Shown piece after piece: positions 44,842-54,375 of a DNA stretch of 64,000 nucleotides. This stretch comes from Acetivibrio alkalicellulosi (GTDB lineage Bacteria; Bacillota; Clostridia; Acetivibrionales; Acetivibrionaceae): assembly GCA_008125075.1 (NCBI GenBank), contig VLTH01000003.1:282035-346034 (forward strand), in the 5' to 3' direction. The notes below the pieces were generated by a model. That model made no database searches, was not told where the DNA came from, and saw only the letters and a program-made list of their open reading frames with translations. Position numbers and translations under genes: made by a program. Position 1 is the first letter of the stretch. Each line of letters starts with the position of its first letter.

Positions 44842-46341
44842 TTAAGCTGCTTCAGTGCCAACTTCAGAAAGAAGATTGGTTATAGAAAAATTGTTATGCT
44901 TAATCCAAGCATCTAAGTGGGTGTTAACAACAGCAAAGGTTGCCCTAGAAAATCTGTGTTTTGAGCTTCTACATCTGCCAGCTTCAATGTTGTAGTCAAC
45001 AAGCATCCTTTTGTTAGAGCGTTCTACAGATGTCCTGCGTTTGAACATTTCTTTAAAAGCTTCAGAATTCCTGGGAACCGGGGGAAACAGACGCAAATCA
45101 TAATCTGGCTTAATGTAGATAGTTCTACCATAGCTACTATCCGAGCAGGAACAAGGCTTTTCGATACCATAGTAATCAAACCAGCACCTGTATTTTATGC
45201 CTTTGGGGAATGTGAAACCACAGTTCTTGTAAGGAATTCCGCCTATGCAAATTGGTTCATTATTGTGGTCAAAGCAAAGGATTCCCGGATGGGGTTTAGT
45301 GTTATTAACCCTCGCATTCGAATCAAGTGGAATAAAAGGGATTATCCCCCACTTCGAAAGCAATCTGTAAGTGTAATAATTATCCATAGCTCCATCGGCA
45401 AGAAAATTCTTAACCGGCAGATTTGGATAAAGCTTTCTAAATTCTGAAAGGGCAAAAATAGCGAGAATGCTGTCGTGTCTAGGTGCTTGAGCGATTCGCA
45501 AATAGACCGTAAGATCGTATGGGCTATCAGAAGCTGTAGTATTAAAAAGAGTGTCGCCATAGAAGTATTGTTCATGGTAGCTGTCCCAACCCCAGCGGGC
45601 ATCAGGATCAGAGTAACGACGGGAACATTTGCAACTATAAATGCCTTTACTTCTGCAATCACATTCTTTTATACCATGATGGCTTGCCCCTGAATTATAG
45701 CAGGAACCATCCATAGCAACTGAAAACTTTTTAAGATCACCAAGAATGCCCATACCAGCTGATTTATCAACTACGCACCGTGCAAGGAAATCTTGAAAAA
45801 TCTTTTCAGGACGTTCCTGGCGAAGCTGGTCTCTTTCAGCAAGTAGAGCAAACTTTTTTACAGCACCTGAATGTTTGGGAGGAAGCTTTTGACCCGCTTT
45901 AAGTTTCTTACGGGGCTTAGAGTAGAAAGATTTTGGTTTACGTTTTCTTTTCTTATGCAAATCAGGAGAAGCCAACCAAAGCCGATCAATGAAGTCGTAG
46001 TAAGAAGAATGAGAAGGAGCTTTACAAAATTCAAATCCGCAAGCAGCACAAAGAAGTTTGTCAGAAGATACTTTTTTAGCCCATTTTGTGATAGAATGCT
46101 CATTAGAATCAAGCATTAATACAAGGGATCTTATGATACCCTGTTGGTTTTTGGCTGGGGAGCCCGTACCAGAGTATAAAGGCTTGATGATGGGGAGCAG
46201 GTTATCAAGGTCTAAAAGGTAAAGTTTTGAGAGAGCTTTTGCCAAAGAGACTACCCTGCTTCTTTCATTTTCACAGAGTATGTTCAAGTCGGATAAAAGC
46301 TTCTTTTGGTAAGATTCATGAGGAATCCAGTTACAAAGCAT
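44842..46341 (-). CDS. DDE transposase
   Basis: A 499-residue transposase with an RNase H-like core: first Asp in KFSVAMDGSCY (D211), second in FLADGAMDNYYTY (D316 or D320) and Glu in RTSVERSNKRMLVDY (E440). Between the first two lies a Cys-rich insertion (ECDCRSKGIYSCKCSRRYSD), probably a zinc-binding knuckle, and WGWDSYHEQYFYGDTLF. This suits the IS4/IS1182-like superfamily; I do not assign the exact IS family. No frameshift. The first ATG has GGAGGT upstream on the minus strand. Confidence 0.88.
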   Translation of the reverse strand: MLCNWIPHESYQKKLLSDLNILCENERSRVVSLAKALSKLYLLDLDNLLPIIKPLYSGTGSPAKNQQGIIRSLVLMLDSNEHSITKWAKKVSSDKLLCAACGFEFCKAPSHSSYYDFIDRLWLASPDLHKKRKRKPKSFYSKPRKKLKAGQKLPPKHSGAVKKFALLAERDQLRQERPEKIFQDFLARCVVDKSAGMGILGDLKKFSVAMDGSCYNSGASHHGIKECDCRSKGIYSCKCSRRYSDPDARWGWDSYHEQYFYGDTLFNTTASDSPYDLTVYLRIAQAPRHDSILAIFALSEFRKLYPNLPVKNFLADGAMDNYYTYRLLSKWGIIPFIPLDSNARVNNTKPHPGILCFDHNNEPICIGGIPYKNCGFTFPKGIKYRCWFDYYGIEKPCSCSDSSYGRTIYIKPDYDLRLFPPVPRNSEAFKEMFKRRTSVERSNKRMLVDYNIEAGRCRSSKHRFSRATFAVVNTHLDAWIKHNNFSITNLLSEVGTEAA

Positions 46342-46526
46342 AATTCAGACCTCCAAAATCAACGTTATGGAAACAAATACCATACGCGACGGTTTTGAAA
46401 AATTTTGAAGACCTTGTCAAGGGGTTTTGAAAAATATTTTTGGAATTTTTTTAGGAATTATTTGGAGAATGTTAGGGGTGAGCTAAAAAAAGCGAGCCTT
46501 GAAACATAGATATAGAAAGCTTTTAG
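46342..46526. other. Non-coding left part of the insertion sequence
   Basis: About 185 bases between the transposase start and the presumed inverted end. It contains repeated TTTTGAAAAAT-like blocks (about 46390-46440) and GTGAGCTAAAAAAAGCGAGCC, which resembles the family B first hairpin. It should hold the transposase promoter. Confidence 0.4.
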
Positions 46527-46566
46527 AGTTTTCGAGAAGATTATATAATTAAAAGGGGGGATTATT

Positions 46567-47127
46567 ACGTCAAAAAATACTATAATAAAAGAAGCGTTAG
46601 ATTGGATAATCCATATAGGGATTGCTGTAATAATAGGTTTTTTAATAGTCACTTTTGTAGCTCAAATTACTTTGGTAAATGGTAGTTCTATGGAAAATAC
46701 TCTCTATGAAAATGATCGTCTAATAATTGAAAAAATAACTACTCGTTTTGGCACTATCAAAAGAGGGGATATAGTAACAGTAAATAACCCTGAAGGTGAT
46801 GATGGAATATATCTTGCCAGAAGTCCCATAATAAAAAGGGTTATTGGTGTAGCAGGGGACTTGGTAGAAATTCGTGATGGTAAAGTCTATGTTAATGATG
46901 TTGAGCTTATAGAGGAGTATATAAAAGGAGATTTGACTTATGAAGTAGAATCAGCAAATAGCAAAGTAGAGGTTCAAGAGGGATATGTATATGTACTTGG
47001 TGACAATAGACTTCTAAATATGAGTGAAGACAGTAGAAAGTTTGGTGCTGTAAAAATTGATTATATAGGTGGGAAAGCTATTTTGAGATTTTTTCCATTT
47101 AAGAGTTTTGGCTTATTAAGAGAATAA
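46567..47127 (+). CDS. lepB: Signal peptidase I, no canonical start codon
   Basis: Cleaves signal peptides at the outer membrane face. Catalytic Ser in LVNGSSMENTL, Lys in IIKRVIGVAGD, and VYVLGDNRLLNMSEDSRKFG box E are present. The N-terminal membrane anchor (ALDWIIHIGIAVIIGFLIVT) is also encoded, but upstream of the first ATG/GTG/TTG in frame (TTG 46672, inside the catalytic box). The frame reads back to AAAAGGGGGG ATT ATT ACG TCA. The most likely start is the ACG at 46567, or an ATT just before it; with ACG the protein has 186 residues. The IS end lies about 30 bases upstream. Confidence 0.8.
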   Translation, partial: TSKNTIIKEALDWIIHIGIAVIIGFLIVTFVAQITLVNGSSMENTLYENDRLIIEKITTRFGTIKRGDIVTVNNPEGDDGIYLARSPIIKRVIGVAGDLVEIRDGKVYVNDVELIEEYIKGDLTYEVESANSKVEVQEGYVYVLGDNRLLNMSEDSRKFGAVKIDYIGGKAILRFFPFKSFGLLRE

Positions 47128-47185
47128 TAGTCGTTGAGATGCAGTTTGAAAGGGGCGTGAATGTAGCTTAAATGCGCTACTGTCT

Positions 47186-50100
47186 ATGAAAAAATTATTG
47201 CATGTAGGATTGGATGTTGGATCGACCACGGTCAAACTGGTTGTACTCGACAAGAGTGATGAAATATTGTTTAGTAAATATCAAAGACATTTTTCAGATA
47301 TAAGAAAAACTATATTTGAACTATTAAAGGATGCTTGTGATATATTTACAAACGAAGATTTAACAATAATGGTTACAGGTTCCGGGGGAATATCCGTATC
47401 CGATTGGTTGGACATTTCCTTTATTCAGGAAGTTATAGCAAGTACAAAGGCCATTGAAAGGTTTATTCCCCATGTAGACGTTGTTATTGAGCTAGGTGGA
47501 GAAGATGCAAAAATAACCTACTTTGAAGGAAGTATAGAACAGCGTATGAACGGCACATGTGCAGGTGGAACAGGTGCTTTTATTGACCAGATGTCTTCTC
47601 TCCTTAAGACGGATGCTGAAGGCTTAAACCAACTGGCAAAAAAGTACAAAGTAATCTATCCCATTGCTTCAAGATGTGGAGTTTTTGCAAAAACAGATGT
47701 TCAACCTCTAATAAATGAGGGAGCTAAAAAAGAAGATATAGCTGCTTCAATTTTTCAGTCTGTTGTCAATCAGACAATTAGCGGATTAGCATGTGGCAAG
47801 CCCATAAGAGGAAATATAGCTTTTTTAGGAGGGCCGTTACAATTTTTATCAGAACTAAGGTTAAGATTTATTGAGACATTAAAACTAAAAGAGAATCAGG
47901 TGGTTTTCCCAGATAATGCACAGCTCTATGTTGCTTTAGGAGCAGCATTGGAATCTAAAAATGCACAGCCTATTTCTTTTAAAACATTTGAAAATAAACT
48001 ATCACTATTAAAAAAAGTAACGGTTCATGAAGTTGAAAGGTTGCAGCCTTTATTTAAAGATAGCAAGCAACTAGATAGCTTTAAAAAAAGGCATCAACAT
48101 AATATGGTTGAAAAAGGTGACATAAAAAGTTTTAAGGGAGAATGTTACTTTGGACTAGATGCTGGCTCAACAACAACAAAGGCTGTGCTTATAGATGAAA
48201 AGGGAGCTATATTGTATTCATTTTATGGCAGCAATAATGGAAACCCTATAAAATCAGCTGTTAGAATTCTAAAAGAAGTGTATTCGTTACTTCCAGAAGG
48301 TGCAAGTATAAAAAAATCAACGGTTACAGGCTATGGAGAGGCTCTTCTAAAAACTGCTTTAGGGTTTGATATTGGAGAAATAGAGACAATTGCCCATTAT
48401 AAAGCGGCAGAGAGGGTTTTGCCAGGAGTTGATTTTATTCTGGACATTGGCGGACAGGATATGAAGTGTCTAAAAGTAAAAAATGGTGTGATTGACAGTA
48501 TAATGTTAAATGAGGCGTGTTCGTCAGGATGTGGATCATTCATTGAGACTTTTGCAAATTCTCTAAATATGGATGTAAGTGATTTTGCAAAAGAAGCCCT
48601 TATGGCAAAGCAACCTGTTGACCTAGGCTCTAGGTGCACTGTTTTTATGAATTCAAAAGTTAAACAGGCACAAAAAGAAGGTGCTACTGTTGGAGATATT
48701 TCAGCAGGATTATCATATTCTGTTGTAAAAAATGCACTACAAAAGGTTATAAAAATTCGAGATCCTAAAGAAATGGGAGAAAAAATAGTTGTTCAAGGTG
48801 GGACTTTTTATAATGATGCAGTTTTAAGAAGCTTTGAAATAATTTCAGGAAATAATGTTGTAAGGCCAAATATTGCAGGGCTTATGGGGGCTTATGGTGC
48901 TGCTTTAATTGCCATGGAAAGATGTGTGGAAGGTCAAAAAAGCACCCTTTTAGAATATGACAAACTTGGAGAATTTCAAATTGATATTTCTACTAGGAGA
49001 TGCTCATTGTGCGGCAATAACTGTATGCTTACCATAAATAGTTTTGAAAATGGAAAAGAGTTTATATCAGGGAACAGGTGTGAAAAAGGTTCTGGTAATG
49101 AACTTAAAAACGAAGATATACCTAATATTTATAACTACAAGTACAAGAGAGTATTTTCATACACTCCACTTGAAAAAGAAAAAGCTTTAAGAGGGACAGT
49201 GGGTATTCCTAGAGTATTAAATATGTATGAGAACTATCCCTTTTGGTTTACGTTTTTTACTCAATTAAATTTTAGAGTTGAGATTTCACCTAGATCTTCT
49301 AAAAAGATATATGAGCTTGGCATGGAGACAATACCGTCAGAGTCTGTTTGTTATCCAGCAAAATTGGTTCATGGGCATATAGTTAGCCTTGTAAATAAAA
49401 AGGTTGATATGATTTTTTACCCATGTATTCCATATGAGCAAAAAGAGTTTAAGGAGGTAGATAATCATTATAATTGTCCTATTGTTACCTCTTATCCTGA
49501 AGTAATAAAGAATAACATGGATATACTTAAAGAAAATAATATTTTGTTTAAAAATCCATTTTTGCCATATGATGACGACAAGAGACTTGTCCAAAGGTTA
49601 TACGAAGAACTAAAGGATTATAATATAGAAAAATGGGAAATAAAGAAAGCTGTTACTGCTGCAAGAAAAGAAGATTATAATTTCAAATGTGATATTAAAT
49701 CAAAAGGAGAGGAAATATTAGCGTATTTAGAGAAAACAGGCAAAAAAGCTGTTGTTTTAGCTGGACGTCCATATCACATAGATCCAGAAATAAACCATGG
49801 GATTCCCAATATAATAACAGGGTTTGGTATGGCTGTACTGTCTGAAGACGCAATATCAAATCGGATAAAAAATCAATTGTCATTAAGAGTTGTAGATCAA
49901 TGGATGTATCATTCAAGATTATACAGAACAGCAAGTTATGTAAAAGACAATGATTTTATTGAGCTTATTCAATTAAATTCTTTTGGATGTGGGCTAGATG
50001 CTGTAACAACTGACCAAGTAGAGGAAATACTAGGAAGTTGCGAAAAAATTTACACTGTGTTAAAAATTGATGAAATAGATAATCTTGGAGCTGTAAAAAT

Positions 50101-51472
50101 TCGTATAAGGTCTTTGAAGGCAGCCATTGATGAAAGGAACAAAAATAATTTTAAACCTGTTAAAAAAGAATATAAATCTAAGAGAGTTTTATTTACTAAA
50201 GATATGAGGCAATCACATACTATACTAGTACCTCAAATGTCTCCCATACATTTTCAGTTCTTAGAAGAAGCATTTAGAGTATCGGGATATAACTTAGAAA
50301 TATTGCCATCTGTAGATAAGAAGGCTGTAGATGAAGGACTCAAGTATGTTAATAATGATGCATGCTATCCTTCAATAATTGTAGTAGGTCAGTTGATGGA
50401 AGCTTTGAAATCAGGTAAATATGATGTTAATAATACATCTGTGATGATATCACAGACAGCGGGAGGATGCAGAGCCACAAACTACATTGCCTTTATAAGA
50501 AAGGCATTAAAGGATTCTGGCCTGTCCCATATTCCTGTGATATCTTTAAATTTTGCAGGACTTGAAAAAAATCCAGGATTTAAGTTTACTCCTAGTCTAA
50601 TAAACAAATCATTAATGGCTTTAGTATACGGAGATCTTCTTATGAGAGTATTATATAGAGTGAGGCCTTACGAAAAAATAAAAGGATCTTCAAATCTTTT
50701 ATATAATACATGGGTTAAAAAATGCAAGGAATCCCTTAGAAATGGAGCTCAAAAAGAGTTTAAAGAAAATATATATAATATTGTAAAAGATTTTGACTAT
50801 TTGAAAATAAATGATCAGGAAAAGCCAAAGGTTGGTTTGGTAGGGGAAATACTTGTCAAATTTCATCCTACAGCCAATAATAATATTGTGGATATCATAG
50901 AAAAAGAAGGAGCAGAAGCAGTTATGCCAGATTTAATTGACTTTTTTCTATATTCTGCATATGATTCAAAATTTAAACATACCCATTTATCAGGCAAGAA
51001 ATCAACAGCTATTGTTAAAAAACTGGCTATTAGGGGTATTGAATATTATAGAAGGCATATGAAAAAAGCACTTTTGAAAAGTAAGCGCTTTAATCCACCA
51101 TGTTCTATTTACCATTTAGCTGAAATGGCTTCAGAAGTATTGTCATTAGGAAATCAAACAGGTGAAGGATGGTTTTTGACAGCTGAAATGATTGAGCTTA
51201 TTATGCAAGGTGCTCAGAATATTGTATGTATGCAGCCTTTTGCTTGCTTACCAAATCATGTAACTGGAAAGGGAATGATTAAGGAGTTAAAAAGAAGGTA
51301 TCCAAATGCAAATATTACAGCAGTAGATTATGACCCAGGAGCAAGTGAGGTAAATCAGCTAAATAGGATTAAACTTATGTTATCTGTTGCATTTAAAGAA
51401 ATGTCTAAGGAAAGACTAAACATGGAGCTATCAGAAGAGATAGGTGTAAAGACATTATTTGATGCCAAATAG
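47186..51472 (+). CDS. BcrA/D-type 2-hydroxyacyl-CoA dehydratase activase fusion
   Basis: A 1428-residue protein. Two BadF/BcrA ATPase domains in tandem: residues about 5-265 ([49 protein letters not shown]) and about 320-580 ([54 protein letters not shown]), each with the Cys pair that holds the 4Fe-4S cluster in activases. Then a DUF2229-like domain and an HgdB-like region to the end. Activases donate a high-energy electron to radical dehydratases; no dehydratase gene is near, so the partner is unknown. The start has no close ribosome binding site. Confidence 0.88.
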   Translation: MKKLLHVGLDVGSTTVKLVVLDKSDEILFSKYQRHFSDIRKTIFELLKDACDIFTNEDLTIMVTGSGGISVSDWLDISFIQEVIASTKAIERFIPHVDVVIELGGEDAKITYFEGSIEQRMNGTCAGGTGAFIDQMSSLLKTDAEGLNQLAKKYKVIYPIASRCGVFAKTDVQPLINEGAKKEDIAASIFQSVVNQTISGLACGKPIRGNIAFLGGPLQFLSELRLRFIETLKLKENQVVFPDNAQLYVALGAALESKNAQPISFKTFENKLSLLKKVTVHEVERLQPLFKDSKQLDSFKKRHQHNMVEKGDIKSFKGECYFGLDAGSTTTKAVLIDEKGAILYSFYGSNNGNPIKSAVRILKEVYSLLPEGASIKKSTVTGYGEALLKTALGFDIGEIETIAHYKAAERVLPGVDFILDIGGQDMKCLKVKNGVIDSIMLNEACSSGCGSFIETFANSLNMDVSDFAKEALMAKQPVDLGSRCTVFMNSKVKQAQKEGATVGDISAGLSYSVVKNALQKVIKIRDPKEMGEKIVVQGGTFYNDAVLRSFEIISGNNVVRPNIAGLMGAYGAALIAMERCVEGQKSTLLEYDKLGEFQIDISTRRCSLCGNNCMLTINSFENGKEFISGNRCEKGSGNELKNEDIPNIYNYKYKRVFSYTPLEKEKALRGTVGIPRVLNMYENYPFWFTFFTQLNFRVEISPRSSKKIYELGMETIPSESVCYPAKLVHGHIVSLVNKKVDMIFYPCIPYEQKEFKEVDNHYNCPIVTSYPEVIKNNMDILKENNILFKNPFLPYDDDKRLVQRLYEELKDYNIEKWEIKKAVTAARKEDYNFKCDIKSKGEEILAYLEKTGKKAVVLAGRPYHIDPEINHGIPNIITGFGMAVLSEDAISNRIKNQLSLRVVDQWMYHSRLYRTASYVKDNDFIELIQLNSFGCGLDAVTTDQVEEILGSCEKIYTVLKIDEIDNLGAVKIRIRSLKAAIDERNKNNFKPVKKEYKSKRVLFTKDMRQSHTILVPQMSPIHFQFLEEAFRVSGYNLEILPSVDKKAVDEGLKYVNNDACYPSIIVVGQLMEALKSGKYDVNNTSVMISQTAGGCRATNYIAFIRKALKDSGLSHIPVISLNFAGLEKNPGFKFTPSLINKSLMALVYGDLLMRVLYRVRPYEKIKGSSNLLYNTWVKKCKESLRNGAQKEFKENIYNIVKDFDYLKINDQEKPKVGLVGEILVKFHPTANNNIVDIIEKEGAEAVMPDLIDFFLYSAYDSKFKHTHLSGKKSTAIVKKLAIRGIEYYRRHMKKALLKSKRFNPPCSIYHLAEMASEVLSLGNQTGEGWFLTAEMIELIMQGAQNIVCMQPFACLPNHVTGKGMIKELKRRYPNANITAVDYDPGASEVNQLNRIKLMLSVAFKEMSKERLNMELSEEIGVKTLFDAK

Positions 51473-51940
51473 GTCAAGTGAAAGACATTATTTTAAGTAC
51501 ATTGCATCACATTTATCGAGGGCTAAAGATTATGTGATGCAATGTACTTGTGAAAAAGATTGCCTGGTTTAAAAATGTTATGTAAAGTATACAATTCAAT
51601 CACTACTTTTTATGTTCATATCTTAGTAGTAAGTCTTGTAGAGATATTATTAAAGAATAGCTAGAACTATAAATTAAACTTAATTGGAAGTATTCGATTA
51701 AAAGAATATTGTAGAAATAAGCAGTATATTATTCTTCGAAAAATTTACTGACAACCTTTTTCCCAATTTATAGTTACATTATGAAAGCTTGTTTTACAAA
51801 CTTTTTTTGTTCTAAATAAGTCATATGAAGGTTTATAAGGAAATTCAGAATTTAGGATTAGGATTTAGGAAGACTAAAAATATTCTTATACTTACTCCTG
51901 TGTTCTGAATTTTTGTGGTTTTGGCCACTATGTACAGTAC
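51473..51940. other. Non-coding region with a long perfect hairpin
   Basis: 18-base perfect arms AAGTACATTGCATCACAT and complement (51495-51512, 51532-51549) start 22 bases after the activase stop and probably end that transcript. Further on, AAAGCTTGT-TTT-ACAAACTTTTTTT (51784-51808) looks like a second terminator, and AAATTCAGAA/TTCTGAATTT arms (about 51840 and 51902) flank AT-rich sequence near the end of the convergent zinc-ribbon gene. No coding frame seen. Confidence 0.6.
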
Positions 51941-52150
51941 CTATAAGGCTAAGTTATCAACACTTAAGATGTTAAGATAAGGATCATTTGTGTCAACACT
52001 TTTTGAAAATGAAAATTGAGTTAGTAAATTTTTGTGTCCGCAGCATTCGCATTGGAAATTAAGACCGTTTAGCTTTGAGATTTCAATTTCAGGTAAGTTT
52101 AGAATAACGGATTTACAATTGTAGCATATTAAAGATTTGAAATTGTACAT
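51941..52150 (-). CDS. Small zinc-ribbon protein
   Basis: A 69-residue protein on the minus strand with two Cys pairs (ICYNCKS near residue 9 and CECCGHKN near residue 34), the pattern of a zinc ribbon. The very strong AAGGAGGAA site ten bases upstream of the ATG supports real expression. No known family recognised; the C-terminal 30 residues are not conserved-looking. It lies divergent to spoIIP, so a sporulation link is possible but not shown. Confidence 0.65.
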   Translation of the reverse strand: MYNFKSLICYNCKSVILNLPEIEISKLNGLNFQCECCGHKNLLTQFSFSKSVDTNDPYLNILSVDNLAL

Positions 52151-52494
52151 GGGTACGTTCCTCCTTAAATGATATGTTAGTTTACTAAAACATTGCTAGC
52201 TGGATTTATTGCAGAAATTTATTAATCAATATAATCTTAATTTTATAACAAACAGAAACTTATTTAAAGTAAACGACCACATTAGTTAATACTCGACAGA
52301 AAATTGACTAAAAATGAACATTTTGTTGCACTGTAATAATGAGAAAACAAGAATTGAAACAGTTTGTTTACACGTCAATAACAATGTATCTCTATTATAT
52401 AGTTTTTCCATAAATAAATCAAGTACTTGTAATAAAAAAAAAACCAGAGAATATATATAATTTATATTTTATGTAGTCATAACGGAGGATAAAA
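52151..52494. other. Divergent region between the zinc-ribbon gene and spoIIP
   Basis: About 340 bases of AT-rich DNA. It holds a CTCGACA (52294-52300), one mismatch from a Spo0A box, and should hold the spoIIP promoter, but I could not settle sigma-E or sigma-F boxes. No gene seen. Confidence 0.35.
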
Positions 52495-53742
52495 ATGAGA
52501 AAAATAGATATGAAGAAAAATAAGTATATATTCAATATAAAAAAGTCATTAATAATTTTTGTTTTGGCTATTATATCTGTAAAAATCGGAATTATGGGGG
52601 GCAATTTAATTTTTAATTCTAACATGCAAGTTGTTGAGATTGTAGATATAGAGGTTTACAGAATGGCATTAAAAAATAGTCTACCTCTAATAGATACAAT
52701 ATATAATAGCGGAAATATAAGTTATTCTTTTTCAGGTCAGTTACATGGTTTTATGAAAAAAATCTTTCACTTTGATTTGGCCTACCCTATAACTGTCATT
52801 AATGCTCAGTCACCATTATTTTACAACTATTATAGTAATAGTTACAGTATAAATTTAAATAACAGAGGAATCAAAGAGCCGTATTTTTACATAGCTGATT
52901 TAGATACAATTGAAAGTACTGATTTAGATACTAAGTTAATTAACATGGAAAGTAGCATAACTTATAATCCGGAAGAGGAGGATAATTATAGATTTCATTC
53001 ACATGATGGTGAGATTAGTTTAAATGAAATAATTATAAATAATAATGAGACAAACTATAGGGTAAATATTGAAGAGTTAATGAAAGAGCCTTTGAAAATT
53101 AGTAGTGACAAAAAAGGTCCACAAGTATTAATATATCATACACACACCACTGAAAGCTTTATAAAAGACTTAAGTCAATTGGGGCAAAGTGGTATACCTA
53201 ACAGAACTACTGATGCCAGAAATAATGTAGTAAGAGTGGGAGAGGAGTTGGCACAGATATTAAGGAAAAAATATAGTATTGAAGTAATTCACAACGCTAC
53301 AATACATAATTATCCAAGTGATACCGGCGCATATGGTAGATCTTTAAATACCGCTTCTAATATTTTGAAAAGTTACCCTTCAATACAGATTGTTTTAGAT
53401 ATACATAGAGATGGGATTCATAATGATAAGTTGAGGGTTGTAAATGAAATAAATGGCAAACAAGCAGCTAAGATAATGTTTGTAGTGGGAACAGATGATT
53501 CAGGACTTATACATCCTGAGTGGAGAGAAAACTTAAAGTTTGCAATAAAACTACAAGACAAACTAAATAAAAGATACCCTGGAATTACACGACCCATATA
53601 TTTAAGTAGACACAGATATAATCAACATTTGTCTAATGGATCTATTTTAGTTGAGATTGGTGGGGACGGCAACTTACTAAGTGAATGTCTTGAAAGTACT
53701 AAATATTTAGCAGAAGTTATAAATGAATTGCTAAACCAATAA
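52495..53742 (+). CDS. spoIIP: Stage II sporulation protein P
   Basis: Peptidoglycan amidase/endopeptidase of the SpoIID-SpoIIM-SpoIIP engulfment complex in the mother cell membrane. The 415-residue protein has an N-terminal membrane anchor (KSLIIFVLAIISVKIGIMGG, about residues 17-38), a linker, and the amidase domain with metal-binding QVLIYHTHTTESFIKDLSQL, IVLDIHRDGI and SILVEIGGDGN. GGAGG is six bases before ATG 52495. In many clostridia spoIIP follows gpr; here the upstream neighbour is a divergent zinc-ribbon gene. A family C repeat begins three bases after the stop. Confidence 0.93.
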   Translation: MRKIDMKKNKYIFNIKKSLIIFVLAIISVKIGIMGGNLIFNSNMQVVEIVDIEVYRMALKNSLPLIDTIYNSGNISYSFSGQLHGFMKKIFHFDLAYPITVINAQSPLFYNYYSNSYSINLNNRGIKEPYFYIADLDTIESTDLDTKLINMESSITYNPEEEDNYRFHSHDGEISLNEIIINNNETNYRVNIEELMKEPLKISSDKKGPQVLIYHTHTTESFIKDLSQLGQSGIPNRTTDARNNVVRVGEELAQILRKKYSIEVIHNATIHNYPSDTGAYGRSLNTASNILKSYPSIQIVLDIHRDGIHNDKLRVVNEINGKQAAKIMFVVGTDDSGLIHPEWRENLKFAIKLQDKLNKRYPGITRPIYLSRHRYNQHLSNGSILVEIGGDGNLLSECLESTKYLAEVINELLNQ

Positions 53743-53745
53743 CTC

Positions 53746-53860
53746 GTATACTATTCTTCTCAAAAAGTTTGCTTTTTTAGCAAACTTTTTAGAAGATATA
53801 GTTCATCTGTTTATCGCAGCGGAACTTAACTAATATGATTGCAGATTTCGCTGCGATATG
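53746..53860 (+). repeat. Dispersed repeat family C, copy 3 (full)
   Basis: GTATACTATTCTTCTC, hairpin 1 (AAAAAGTTTGCT/AGCAAACTTTTT), AGAAGATATAGTTCATCTGT, then hairpin 2 with TATCGCAGCGGAA on the left. The right arm has two changes (GCAGATTTCGCTGCGATAT), which weakens the stem. Nearly identical to the inverted copy at 32007-32121. Confidence 0.85.
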
Positions 53861-53920
53861 TAATAATTGGAATAAATACGGGAATAATAGAAGTAACACA
53901 AAAGAAAAGTAGGTATAATT

Positions 53921-54202
53921 ATGAACAGAGTTGAAAAATATAGAGCAATCAGACTTGCACGAAAAAAAATAAAACTATTGTTGACAACTTGTTTTATTCT
54001 TGTGTTAATAGGAATTATTACTGTTGATTATTCAATTAATGATTTAATGAACAAGGAAAATGGTATTAGGTTAGTTGAGATTAATCAAAGAGATGACAAC
54101 TATACTCATATAAAACTTCTGAATAACAATCTATATTTTAATATTGAATATATAAAAGAAGATATTAACCGAGTAGTTAAATGGATATTAAGACATGACT
54201 AG
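53921..54202 (+). CDS. Small single-pass membrane protein, unknown function
   Basis: A 93-residue protein with a basic N-terminus (KYRAIRLARKKIKLLL), one membrane helix at about residues 18-42 (TTCFILVLIGIITVDYSIND) and a 50-residue outside tail. Only a weak AGGT site precedes the ATG. The position next to spoIIP suggests, but does not show, a sporulation role. No family recognised. Confidence 0.6.
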   Translation: MNRVEKYRAIRLARKKIKLLLTTCFILVLIGIITVDYSINDLMNKENGIRLVEINQRDDNYTHIKLLNNNLYFNIEYIKEDINRVVKWILRHD

Positions 54203-54375
54203 TTTCTCTTAATATAAAAGCAATCGCAAAGCTTTAAAAAAAATCTGTTCATCAAATAATTGTTGTGTTATAATTATGTGTTGGTATGATAAAATAATGA
54301 TACCTTCCATAAGAAACAATGAAAACACAACTTTTTTATTTTCATGTTTCTTAAAACAGCAGGAGGAATGAATAG

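Larger units (their letters stand above)
44674..46537 (-). mobile_element. Insertion sequence with DDE transposase
   Basis: About 1.86 kb. Inverted ends TCTCGAAAACT (44674-44684) and AGTTTTCGAGA (46527-46537), 11 of 11 matching, flank the single transposase gene. I could not identify a clear target duplication, so the exact ends are provisional. Inserted between aspS and lepB. One copy in this window; the reading frame is intact, so it may be active. Confidence 0.65.

Noticed and set aside
45858-46119. Overlapping open frames on both strands inside the transposase gene.
   Set aside because: They are shadows of the transposase frame, with no ribosome binding sites.
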